From the NCBI GenBank assembly GCA_043769005.1, contig JAYVJV010000122.1, positions 1 through 9,363 of the forward strand: 9,363 nt of DNA, given 5' to 3'. The stretch is from JAAFIP01 sp043769005. Its GTDB lineage: Bacteria > Pseudomonadota > Gammaproteobacteria > Burkholderiales > Burkholderiaceae_C. The position numbers were made by a program, and so were the translations under genes. The notes under the pieces were generated by a model that was not told where the DNA came from, made no database searches, and saw nothing but the letters and a program-made list of their open reading frames with translations. Shown here piece by piece: positions 1 to 6,507 of the stretch. Each line of letters starts with the position of its first letter. The stretch's first letter is position 1.

Positions 1-192
1 CAGCAAATAGCCGGGTTGGCCTGGTGTGTCATGGGGGAAGTACACCGGGCCTTCAGCCCAACGCATGCCACTGCCCACCTGCTCCAGCGTGCTGCTGTAA
101 ATGCGGTACTTGACAAAACTGGGGTCCAGTATCAAGACCGCCGGGTCGGGGTAGCGCTGGTGGGGGGTGAAGTTGAAGGACGGGGGATGCAT
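1..192 (-). CDS. SMP-30/gluconolactonase/LRE-family lactonase, 5' end (partial)
   Basis: Reading leftward from an ATG at 192, 64 codons run without a stop to the window edge, so only the N-terminus is seen. The stretch around residues 43-53 (GMRWAEGPVYF) is the typical N-terminal signature of the SMP-30/gluconolactonase/luciferin-regenerating family, whose members are metal-dependent six-bladed propellers that hydrolyse sugar lactones. An in-frame TAG lies seven codons upstream, so this ATG is the first possible start. There is no strong Shine-Dalgarno sequence. The gene follows the GntR gene on the same strand after 112 bp. In context it could open the aldarolactone made by the uronate dehydrogenase upstream, but that substrate is inferred. 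The catalytic metal ligands lie beyond the edge apart from the family's early Glu (in WAEGP). Confidence 0.8.
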   Translation of the reverse strand, partial: MHPPSFNFTPHQRYPDPAVLILDPSFVKYRIYSSTLEQVGSGMRWAEGPVYFPHDTPGQPGYLL

Positions 193-242
193 GGTGGCAG
201 ACAGAGAGTACTAGGTTATGGCAGATAAATGCTATGGATTAA

Positions 243-293
243 ATAGCAGCTTACGCTCTTATTTATTAGCTTAGAGGCGTATATTATGAAAAT
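243..293. repeat. Diverged copy A of a short dispersed repeat
   Basis: The segment beginning ATAGCAGCTTACGCT aligns without gaps to 1559-1609 (ATAGCTGCTTGCGCT and following). By eye about two thirds of positions match, including GGC.TAT near the far end. Both copies have the same orientation. It fills most of the spacer between the GntR gene and the lactonase gene. It resembles short 'TAGCTGCT..CGCT' intergenic repeats that I recall from Comamonadaceae genomes; that recollection needs a genome search. Confidence 0.5.
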
Positions 294-308
294 TTAGGGG
301 TATCTCAA
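281..308 (-). promoter_or_regulatory. Candidate promoter for the lactonase gene
   Basis: On the minus strand TTGAGA (308-303) is followed after 16 bp by TAATAT (286-281). These match the sigma-70 hexamers at five and four of six positions. The -35 box overlaps the stop codon of the GntR gene, and the predicted transcript would have a leader of about 80 nt. The region is AT-rich and overlaps repeat copy A, so chance similarity is quite possible. Confidence 0.3.
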
Positions 309-1027
309 CGATCCAGCTGGCCATCCAGCAGGCGGTTACGCGCCTGATCCAGGTGGTAGCGCATGGCAATGGCGGCGCTGCCCTCATCTTGCACCTGGAT
401 GGCATGGACGATGCGGTCATGCTCATCCAATACGCGAGCGCGCCGCCGCTCCGAGGCCTGGCGGCTGAGCGACAGCGCCACGTTCATGCCGCCTTTGAGC
501 CGGTCGGCCAACTGGCCCAGCGTCTCCAGCAACAGCAGGTTGCCCGATGCGATGGCGATGGCATGGTGGAAAGCGTAATCTGCCTCCTGCGCGGCCTTGC
601 TTTTGCCAAAAGCCGTTTTGAGTACGCGGGCAGCTTTGTCGATGGCAAGCATCTGCGCATCGCTACGCTGGCGCGCGGCCAGGCGGGCAGACAGCCCCTC
701 CAGCGCCATACGCAGCTCTAAACTTTGCAGCACATCGTGCAAGGTGAAAGTGCGGGTCAACGCCCCGATCTGGCGTGAAGGGCTGCGCTGCACGAAGCTG
801 CCCGAGCCTTGGCGCGAGATCACCACACCATCACTTTGCAGGCGCTGCAGGGCCTCGCGCACCACGGGCCGCGACACCGCAAAGCGCTCGGCCAACTGTG
901 TCTCTGGGGCCAGGCGGTCACCCACTGCAAGGCGCGACTCGATAATGTCGCTCAGTAGCTGGTTATAAACCGTATCCGACAGACGCAAGCGGTCTGGAGG
1001 CGGGACGGAGAGTTCTAGGACTGGCAT
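305..1027 (-). CDS. GntR-family (FadR subfamily, FCD domain) transcriptional regulator
   Basis: This 240-residue protein has the normal length for a FadR/FCD-type GntR regulator. Residues about 15-80 form the winged helix-turn-helix, with the typical LAERFAVSRPVVREALQRL recognition region and the G-S-G-S-F wing at 74-78. Residues about 95-235 form the all-helical FCD effector domain. Its usual metal or ligand-binding set is visible as D150, H154, H203 and H225. Such proteins usually repress nearby sugar-acid catabolic genes and release DNA when the acid binds. The gene lies 17 bp after the stop of the broken Bug gene and seems to be inside the operon rather than divergent from it. No good Shine-Dalgarno precedes the ATG, so the start is chosen on domain position. 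The natural target is the palindrome at 8444-8456 upstream of udh, which is an inference. Confidence 0.92.
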   Translation of the reverse strand: MPVLELSVPPPDRLRLSDTVYNQLLSDIIESRLAVGDRLAPETQLAERFAVSRPVVREALQRLQSDGVVISRQGSGSFVQRSPSRQIGALTRTFTLHDVLQSLELRMALEGLSARLAARQRSDAQMLAIDKAARVLKTAFGKSKAAQEADYAFHHAIAIASGNLLLLETLGQLADRLKGGMNVALSLSRQASERRRARVLDEHDRIVHAIQVQDEGSAAIAMRYHLDQARNRLLDGQLDR

Positions 1028-1044
1028 GGAGGCTTGTGCGATGG

Positions 1045-1617
1045 CTACTGGATCGTCCAGAAAAATCGTTCGAGGCTGATGTCTTTGTCGTTGATGATTT
1101 TTGTGTAACGCTTGCGATCAGTTTCTATCAAGGCCGTCAGCTGCGCAGGCGTGCTGCTGCGCGGCTTGGCACCTTGTTGAATCAAGGCCTGGAATATCTC
1201 GCCCAGCTCAGCAATCAACGAAATCGGAGCAAAGGTTTTGTCAAGGTCATAGGGCAAATTTTTGTACAGCACCGGGTTGATGGACTGGGTGCCTACGTTG
1301 CCCACCAGCGGGGTATAGCCGTCCGGCTTGGCGCGCACAGCGGCCTCTACACCCACAATGCCGCCTGCCCCCGCTTTGTTGTCCACCACCACCGACTGGC
1401 CCCACTTAGCCGCGAGCTTTTGCGCGATAAGGCGGGCACCCAAGTCAGTACCACCGCCTGCTGCGAAGGGCACGATGATGGTGACGGGTTTGCTCGGGTA
1501 GGACTGCGCTTGCACCGCTGGTGTGCTGAATAAATTGGCACATACTGCTACAAATAATATAGCTGCTTGCGCTATATTTTGCTGGGCTAATGGCCTATTT
1601 CTTATAAAAAACAGCAT
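1045..1617 (-). pseudogene. Bug/TctC-family solute-binding protein with internal in-frame deletion
   Basis: The 190-residue product begins with a signal-peptide-like stretch (residues 1-38, ending AVQA). Residues 40-137 are a clear Bug-family N-terminal lobe (VTIIVPFAAGGGTD, DNKAGAGG, AKPDGYT, FAPISLIAE). At about residue 138 the sequence jumps directly to the family's C-terminal stretch (IQQGAKPRSSTPAQLTALIETD and onward). Complete members are about 320-330 residues, so roughly 130-140 residues forming the hinge and most of the second lobe are missing, with the frame intact. Such a protein could hardly form the two-lobed ligand cleft, so I call it a decayed gene. The start at 1617 has a good Shine-Dalgarno (AGGAAAGG, 1627-1634). 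The open frame continues upstream to 1851, but that part overlaps the dehydratase gene and lacks family similarity. It lies 58 bp after the dehydratase gene. Confidence 0.8.
1556..1612. repeat. Diverged copy B of the dispersed repeat, inside signal-peptide codons
   Basis: It contains a perfect 8-bp inverted repeat, AATATAGC (1556-1563) and GCTATATT (1571-1578), around a 7-nt loop, followed by GGGCTAATGGCCTATTT. The region from 1559 aligns ungapped with 243-293 at about two thirds identity. It lies within the first 20 or so codons of the broken Bug gene and supplies most of the hydrophobic signal-peptide core. Confidence 0.5.
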
Positions 1618-1675
1618 ATCCAATGACCTTTCCTGTACAGTAAAAATATTGCGCACTGCTTTGCTGCCGCGACAT

Positions 1676-3424
1676 CTAGTGAATCTCCGGCTCGCCAGCA
1701 GCCGCAGCCGCTGCATACCCGGTTTCCAGAAAATCAAAATCGCAGCCCTTGTCGGCCTGCTGAATATGCTTGAGGTACAGCGCGCCGTAGCCCCGGCTGA
1801 ATTTGGGCATGGGCGGCACCCAAGCTTTGCGCCGCTTGGCCAGCTCGGCATCGCTCACCGCCATGCTGATGCTACGCGCCTCGATGTCCAGTGTAATCAG
1901 GTCACCGTCTTGCACCAGCGCCAGCGGGCCGCCCACATGGCTCTCAGGCGTGACGTGCAGCACGCAGGCACCGTAGCTGGTGCCGCTCATGCGGGCGTCG
2001 GAGATGCGCAGCATGTCGCGCACGCCTTCTTTGAGCAGCTTTTGCGGGATGGGCAGTTGCCCCCACTCGGGCATGCCAGGGGCGCCCTGCGGGCCTGCGC
2101 TTTGCAGCACGATCACGCTGTCGGCCGTCACCTCCAGGTCGGGCGTGTCGATGCGGGCGTTCATGTCGTTGTAGTCTTTGAAAACCACGGCTTTGCCAGT
2201 GTGTTTGTAAAAGCGTTTTTCCATGGCAGCGGGTTTAATGACCGCGCCGCCGGGTGCAATGTTGCCGTACAACACGGCCAGGCCGTCTTTGGGCACGAGG
2301 GGGTTCGTCATAGGGCGGATCACGTCGTCGTTGTAGACTTTTGAGCCGGCAATGTTCTCGCCCAGCGTGGTGCCCATGATGGTTTGGGCGCTACCCTGAA
2401 GCAGGCCGCCGCTCTTCACATCACCCAACTGTGTGAGCAGGGCGCGCAGCCCACCTGCGTAGTAAAAGTCTTCCATCAAAAACTTGCCGCTGGGGCGCAG
2501 ATTGGCCAGCACGGGCGTTTTGCGGGCCATGGCATCAAACTGGTCGATGTTCAAATCAATCCCTGCGCGCCGCGCCATGGCCACCAGGTGCACGATGCTG
2601 TTGGTGCTGCCGCCCAGGGCCAACACGGTGGTGACGGCGTTGTCAAACGATGCTTTGGTCAAAATATCCGACGGCTTGATGTCCTGCCACACCATCTCGA
2701 CAATGCGCTTACCAGTCAGCGTAGCCATTTGCGCATGGCGCGAATCGGGCGCGGGAATGCTGGCCGCGCCGGGCAGCGTGAGGCCCAGCGCCTCCGCTGC
2801 GCTGGTGAGTGTGCTGGCCGTGCCCATGGTCATGCAATGGCCGGGGCTGCGGGCAATGCCGTCTTCTACCTCTTGCCAGTCTTGCTGGGTGATGTTGCCC
2901 GCGCGCAGCTCGGCCCAGTACTTCCAGGTGTCCGAGCCGCTGCCAATCACGCCGCCCTTGTAGTCGCCGCTCAGCATGGGGCCTGCGGGCATAAAAATGG
3001 TGGGCAAGTTCATGCTGATCGCGCCCATGATAAGGGCGGGCGTGGTCTTGTCGCAGCCGCCCATCAGCACACAGCCGTCGGCGGGATAGCTGCGCAGCAG
3101 CTCTTCGGTTTCCATCGCCAGCAGGTTGCGGTACAGCATGGTGGTGGGCTTTTGCATCGGCTCACTTAAACTGATGGCGGGCATCTCCACCGGGAAACCG
3201 CCTGCCTGCCAAATGCCCCGCTTGATCTCTTCGACCCGCTGCTTGAAGTGCGTGTGGCAGGGGTTGATGTCGCTCCAGGTATTGATGATGGCAATCACCG
3301 GCTTGCCTGCATAGTCACTGCGGTGGTAGCCCATCTGCGCAGTACGCGAGCGATGCCCAAAACTGCGCAGGTCTTGTACGCCGTACCAACGGTGGCTTCT
3401 GAGTTCTTCGGGCTTCTTTTTCAT
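1676..3424 (-). CDS. IlvD/Edd-family sugar-acid dehydratase, L-arabinonate dehydratase-like
   Basis: The 582-residue protein has the length and layout of pentonate/hexonate dehydratases of the IlvD/Edd family, which remove water from an aldonic acid to give a 2-keto-3-deoxy acid with an Fe-S cluster and Mg2+. The 2Fe-2S ligands appear as C56 (SDINPCHTH), C124 (GGCDKTTP) and C197 (GHCMTMGTAST). The carbamylated-lysine position is K126 and the catalytic serine is probably S480 in RMSGTSYG. The spacing of these residues follows Rhizobium L-arabinonate dehydratase as I remember it, which is the best family label. The ATG at 3424 opens MKKK and fits the family start; the frame extends 24 codons further upstream but runs into the inverted-repeat element. 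The neighbours Udh, lactonase and TRAP transporter suggest that the real substrate might be a hexonate or aldarate, which sequence alone cannot decide. Confidence 0.9.
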   Translation of the reverse strand: MKKKPEELRSHRWYGVQDLRSFGHRSRTAQMGYHRSDYAGKPVIAIINTWSDINPCHTHFKQRVEEIKRGIWQAGGFPVEMPAISLSEPMQKPTTMLYRNLLAMETEELLRSYPADGCVLMGGCDKTTPALIMGAISMNLPTIFMPAGPMLSGDYKGGVIGSGSDTWKYWAELRAGNITQQDWQEVEDGIARSPGHCMTMGTASTLTSAAEALGLTLPGAASIPAPDSRHAQMATLTGKRIVEMVWQDIKPSDILTKASFDNAVTTVLALGGSTNSIVHLVAMARRAGIDLNIDQFDAMARKTPVLANLRPSGKFLMEDFYYAGGLRALLTQLGDVKSGGLLQGSAQTIMGTTLGENIAGSKVYNDDVIRPMTNPLVPKDGLAVLYGNIAPGGAVIKPAAMEKRFYKHTGKAVVFKDYNDMNARIDTPDLEVTADSVIVLQSAGPQGAPGMPEWGQLPIPQKLLKEGVRDMLRISDARMSGTSYGACVLHVTPESHVGGPLALVQDGDLITLDIEARSISMAVSDAELAKRRKAWVPPMPKFSRGYGALYLKHIQQADKGCDFDFLETGYAAAAAAGEPEIH

Positions 3425-3468
3425 GGTGATCTTCTTTGACTCAAGTGGTGGGTAGACTGAGGTATGGG

Positions 3469-3701
3469 ATCGGACTTCCGGACGCAGAGGACGCAAAATT
3501 TACGCAAAGGACGCAAAAGGAAAACAAAAAAATGCAAATAAAAATTTAAAGAAATATTTAAAACATTCAAAACAATAAATTTAAAACTTGGTATTCTTTT
3601 TTCTTCATTTTCTTCATTTTCTTCATTTTCTTCTTTTTCTTCTTTTTCTTCTTTTGCGTCCTCTGCGTAATTTTTGCGTCCTCTGCGTCCGGAAGTCCGA
3701 T
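3469..3701. repeat. 233-bp inverted-repeat element with 51-bp arms
   Basis: The left arm (3469-3519) and right arm (3651-3701) are inverted copies with two mismatches in 51 bp. Each starts from the outside with ATCGGACTTCCGGACGCAG. Inside each arm a smaller unit (ACGCAGAGGACGCAAAA and variants) is repeated in tandem with a 20-bp period. The 131-bp centre is very AT-rich and contains six 9-bp repeats. The element fills most of the 288-bp gap between the lyase and dehydratase genes. It encodes no transposase. No target-site duplication longer than the ambiguous dinucleotide AT is visible. A transcript through it could fold into a long hairpin. It could be a MITE-like or REP-like element; the class is not established. 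Confidence 0.85.
3599..3652. repeat. 9-bp tandem repeat, six units
   Basis: Three TTTTCTTCA units are followed by three TTTTCTTCT units, with exact 9-bp spacing and no interruption. The array sits in the loop of the inverted-repeat element, next to its right arm. Open frames through it on either strand give only low-complexity Lys/Glu/Asn or Phe/Leu runs and are not considered genes. Confidence 0.85.
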
Positions 3702-3712
3702 TTCGCCCTTTA

Positions 3713-4636
3713 TCAACCAAGCGACTTATCCAACGCAAGCAAGGCCAAAGCGGCAGTACGCACACGGCCAAAATGCTTCTCTTCAATATTGGACAACATA
3801 GGCAGCATCGGCCCCATGTCGGCAATGCCCGCCAGCGTCACCGCCTCATGCAAAGTGCGTATCGGGTTGATGGCATCACGCGCGTCTTCTAGCGGCAGAT
3901 AGGCTTGCCGGATTTTGGCGGCGGTTAGGTAGTCTTTGGCTTTGAGGGCGCGTAACAGTGCCATAGAGCCCCGTGGCGCTATGCACACCGAACCCGACGT
4001 AAAACCTTGCAGCCCCAGGTCGCGCAGGTGGATGATGGCGGGGCGCTCGCCAATGCCGCTGATGATTTTGTTAGGGTTGACGGCCTGCACTAAGTCTTTG
4101 CCATAGGCATCTAGTGAATAGTCGGCGCGGATAGTGCCATATTTCACCGCCGCCACACAGCCGTCGGCATCCAGTGCGGCCACGGTTTTGGGTGACAAAA
4201 AATCGTCGCTTTTGATATAGACGATGAGCGGTTTGCCCAGGCGCTCGGCCAGCTTGCGGATGCCTGTGGCCGTACCTGCGTCGGTAAAGATAGCCGCCTG
4301 CGGCAACACCATCGCGGTGGGGAAGTTACGTTCACGCAAGATGCTGATTTGGTCAAACGCCTTGCCAAAGTCGCTGCCAATCGACGGGATAACCCAGGTG
4401 TCCTTGGCGGCAAACTTTTCCAGCATGTCCAAAATAGCCGAGTACTCCACCGTGCCGATGTTGTAGAAATTGGCATTGCCGCCATACATCAGCGTGCGCA
4501 CACCACCCGCTTGCAGGTGGTCGATTTGCGCTTTGTTGGCAGCGTGGTTCAGCGTTAAATCCGCATGGCGTGCCAAGGGGGGCACGGCCAGGACAGAGCG
4601 GGACAGATCGTCAGGGGTAACGGGGGTAGTTTTCAT
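3713..4636 (-). CDS. DapA/DHDPS-superfamily lyase, atypical subfamily
   Basis: The 307-residue protein has the length of the (beta/alpha)8 DHDPS/N-acetylneuraminate lyase family, class I enzymes that form a Schiff base with a 2-keto acid. The Schiff-base lysine is most likely K165 in AAVKYGT, and Y140 in LIVYIKSDD fits the partner tyrosine. The usual GGTTGE pyruvate-carboxylate motif is replaced by GGNANFYNIG at about 52-61, so this is not a DapA for lysine synthesis nor a typical KdgD. A 2-keto-3-deoxy sugar-acid dehydratase or aldolase acting after the IlvD/Edd enzyme is the natural reading, but product and reaction are inferred. It starts 15 bp after the TRAP large permease stop without a strong Shine-Dalgarno, so it probably shares the transporter transcript. 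Its stop lies 11 bp before the inverted-repeat element. Confidence 0.85.
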   Translation of the reverse strand: MKTTPVTPDDLSRSVLAVPPLARHADLTLNHAANKAQIDHLQAGGVRTLMYGGNANFYNIGTVEYSAILDMLEKFAAKDTWVIPSIGSDFGKAFDQISILRERNFPTAMVLPQAAIFTDAGTATGIRKLAERLGKPLIVYIKSDDFLSPKTVAALDADGCVAAVKYGTIRADYSLDAYGKDLVQAVNPNKIISGIGERPAIIHLRDLGLQGFTSGSVCIAPRGSMALLRALKAKDYLTAAKIRQAYLPLEDARDAINPIRTLHEAVTLAGIADMGPMLPMLSNIEEKHFGRVRTAALALLALDKSLG

Positions 4637-4651
4637 GGTGTAGAACGAAGT

Positions 4652-5938
4652 TTACTTGGCAAGCATGACGCTGGGCAACCACAGCGACAGCGCCGGAATG
4701 TAGGTAACGGCCATCAAAATAGACAACAGCACACCAAAAAATGGCATCAACGATTTGACCAACTGCTCTATCGTTACTTTGCCCACCGCGCTGCCGACAA
4801 ACAGCAGGCCGCCCACGGGTGGGGTCAGCAGGCCAATGCTCAAATTCACCATCATGATCATGCCAAAGTGCACCGGGTCCACCCCAATCGACAAAACCAC
4901 CGGCATCAAGATGGGGGTCATGATAAGAATGAGCGGGGCCATGTCCATCAGCGTGCCCAGTGCCAAAAGCAGCACATTGATCGCCATCAAGATGACATAG
5001 CGGTTGTCCGACAGCGAGGCCAGCACACCCGTGATCTTGAGCGGGATTTGCATCAGCGTCATGATGTAGCCAAAGCCAGCGGCAAAACCAATCAGAATCA
5101 TCACAATCGTGACCGTCTTGACCGTGCGGTGCATCAGCTTGGGCAGCTCGCTCCACTTGTAATCGCGGTAGATGAACATGGTGACAAAGAAGGCCCACAG
5201 CACGGCGATGGATGCCGACTCGGTGGCGGTAAAGACACCGCTCAAAATGCCGCCCAGAATAATCACCATGGTGAACAGGCCCAGCACTGCTTCGCCGCAA
5301 ATCTTCAGCGCCTGGCGCAGGGGAATGACATCGCCTTTGGGGAAATTACGCTTCTTGGCAATAAACAGGCACAGCACAGACAGCGACAAGCCCAGCAGCA
5401 AGCCCGGCAAAATGCCCGCTACAAAAAGCGCAGCTATGGACACCGACCCACCAGCGGCCAGTGAATAGATCACCGCATTGTGGCTGGGTGGAATCAAAAT
5501 GGCCTGCACCGATCCGCTCACGGTGACCGCAGTCGCAAAATCTCGCGGGTAGCCCTTCTTTTCCATCTCCGGGATCAGCACCGAGCCGATGGATGCGGTG
5601 TCGGCCACCGACGATCCGCTGATCGCACCAAAAAAGGTCGAGGCCAAAATATTCACCAGCGACAGTCCGCCGCGAATAAAGCCCACCAGCACCCCGGCAA
5701 AAGCCACCAGCCTGCGGGACATACCGCCCTCAGCCATGATGGCACCAGCCAGCACAAAGAAGGGGATAGCCAGCAAGGAGAATTTGTTCACCCCGCCCGC
5801 AATGGCGACCATCACCGCCGCGTAGGGAATGTCAATCCACCACGCGCCCACCAATGCGGCCAGGCCCAGCGCGTAGGCCACAGGCACGCCCATCAGCATG
5901 AACACAGCAAAGCTGCCCAACAAAAAGACCGCGTCCAT
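4652..5938 (-). CDS. dctM: TRAP transporter large permease (DctM family)
   Basis: This 428-residue, highly hydrophobic protein matches the usual DctM length and carries the family's landmarks: VPVAYALGLAAL near the N-terminus, FFGAISGSSVADTASIGS at about 102-119, the LIPPSHNAVIYS segment at about 148-159, GVFTATESA in the middle and LLTPPVGG near residue 375. About 11-12 membrane segments are expected. DctM is the inner-membrane subunit that couples Na+ movement to uptake of an acid delivered by the binding protein. Its start codon overlaps the DctQ stop by one base (TGATG), and AGGGAG at 5946-5951 is a good Shine-Dalgarno. This is tight translational coupling with DctQ, as in most TRAP operons. 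Confidence 0.96.
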   Translation of the reverse strand: MDAVFLLGSFAVFMLMGVPVAYALGLAALVGAWWIDIPYAAVMVAIAGGVNKFSLLAIPFFVLAGAIMAEGGMSRRLVAFAGVLVGFIRGGLSLVNILASTFFGAISGSSVADTASIGSVLIPEMEKKGYPRDFATAVTVSGSVQAILIPPSHNAVIYSLAAGGSVSIAALFVAGILPGLLLGLSLSVLCLFIAKKRNFPKGDVIPLRQALKICGEAVLGLFTMVIILGGILSGVFTATESASIAVLWAFFVTMFIYRDYKWSELPKLMHRTVKTVTIVMILIGFAAGFGYIMTLMQIPLKITGVLASLSDNRYVILMAINVLLLALGTLMDMAPLILIMTPILMPVVLSIGVDPVHFGMIMMVNLSIGLLTPPVGGLLFVGSAVGKVTIEQLVKSLMPFFGVLLSILMAVTYIPALSLWLPSVMLAK

Positions 5939-6492
5939 CAGGTGGCTCCCTGGCCGGGTGTGATGTTCACCGCATGCGCTTCTTCGATCTGCTGATCAAA
6001 GGTCACCACGGCGCGGTGCTTCTGCGAGCCGTAGAACATATGCTCCAACACAAACAAACCCGTCAACACACCGCCAATGGGTACGGGCGAATAGGTCAGC
6101 CCCACCGGCATCCACGGGATCTCGCTGATGGACTGGTTCCAGGTGCCGATGCACAGCTCGGTGCCCCACACGGCCATAAAGATGCACATGATGAGCATCA
6201 GCACATGCACGGCCTTCGCGCAGATTTTTTGCGCCAGCGGGGGCAAGCGGTCGGTCAGCATGGCCACGGCAATATGCGCCCCGGCGCGGTAACTGGCCGC
6301 CGTACCAATAAAGGTAAAAATCACCATCAGCAGTATTGCCACCGGCTCGGGCCACTGCGAGCCTGAGCCCAGCACGTAGCGGGTAAAAATACCCCAGGGG
6401 ATGATGAGGGTCATCACCGTAATGGCAATGCCCGCCACCCAGATACAGCCAAGATAGACGATGTCCAGGGCCGTGTGTATGTGCTCTTTCAT
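5938..6492 (-). CDS. dctQ: TRAP transporter small permease (DctQ family)
   Basis: The 184-residue protein shows four hydrophobic segments at roughly 10-32, 46-66, 88-110 and 130-150, the topology of DctQ subunits. The WAGIAITVMTLIIPWGIFTRYVLG region and the WPEPVAILLMVIFTFIGTAASY region are typical of the family. DctQ pairs with DctM in the inner membrane. It begins 15 bp after the binding-protein stop and ends overlapping the DctM start, so the three genes form one unit. No clear Shine-Dalgarno precedes the ATG at 6492. A hydrophilic tail of about 35 residues follows the last membrane segment. Confidence 0.94.
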   Translation of the reverse strand: MKEHIHTALDIVYLGCIWVAGIAITVMTLIIPWGIFTRYVLGSGSQWPEPVAILLMVIFTFIGTAASYRAGAHIAVAMLTDRLPPLAQKICAKAVHVLMLIMCIFMAVWGTELCIGTWNQSISEIPWMPVGLTYSPVPIGGVLTGLFVLEHMFYGSQKHRAVVTFDQQIEEAHAVNITPGQGAT

Positions 6493-6507
6493 GGAAGTAT
6501 GTGGCGC

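Noticed and set aside
1618..1675. Terminator or separate promoter between the dehydratase and the broken Bug gene
   Set aside because: There is a CTGTACAG palindrome (1633-1640) and an AT-rich stretch, but no stable GC stem followed by a T-run and no convincing pair of promoter hexamers.
1618..1851. Upstream extension of the Bug reading frame to 1851
   Set aside because: It overlaps the dehydratase 3' end, lacks Bug similarity and would bury the signal peptide; the start at 1617 has a clear Shine-Dalgarno.
2384..3169. Plus-strand open frame of about 261 codons
   Set aside because: It lies opposite the dehydratase gene with all its cluster cysteines; its own product is Ala/His/Gln-rich and not recognisable.
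3469..3701. CRISPR array or toxin-antitoxin locus in the repeat-rich spacer
   Set aside because: The arms are inverted rather than direct repeats, the small direct units have no unique spacers, and there is no small coding gene.
3469..3701. Target-site duplication around the inverted-repeat element
   Set aside because: Only the dinucleotide AT flanks both ends, and it can equally be read as part of the palindromic arms.
3421..3825. Minus-strand open frame with a Lys/Glu/Asn-rich stretch
   Set aside because: It only strings together the out-of-frame end of the lyase gene, the 9-bp tandem repeat and both inverted-repeat arms; no start site or domain supports it.
4565..5464. Long plus-strand open frame of about 299 codons
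   Set aside because: It is antisense to the TRAP large permease, rich in His/Gln/Arg, and has no recognisable domain. This is typical of the reverse complement of GC-rich genes.
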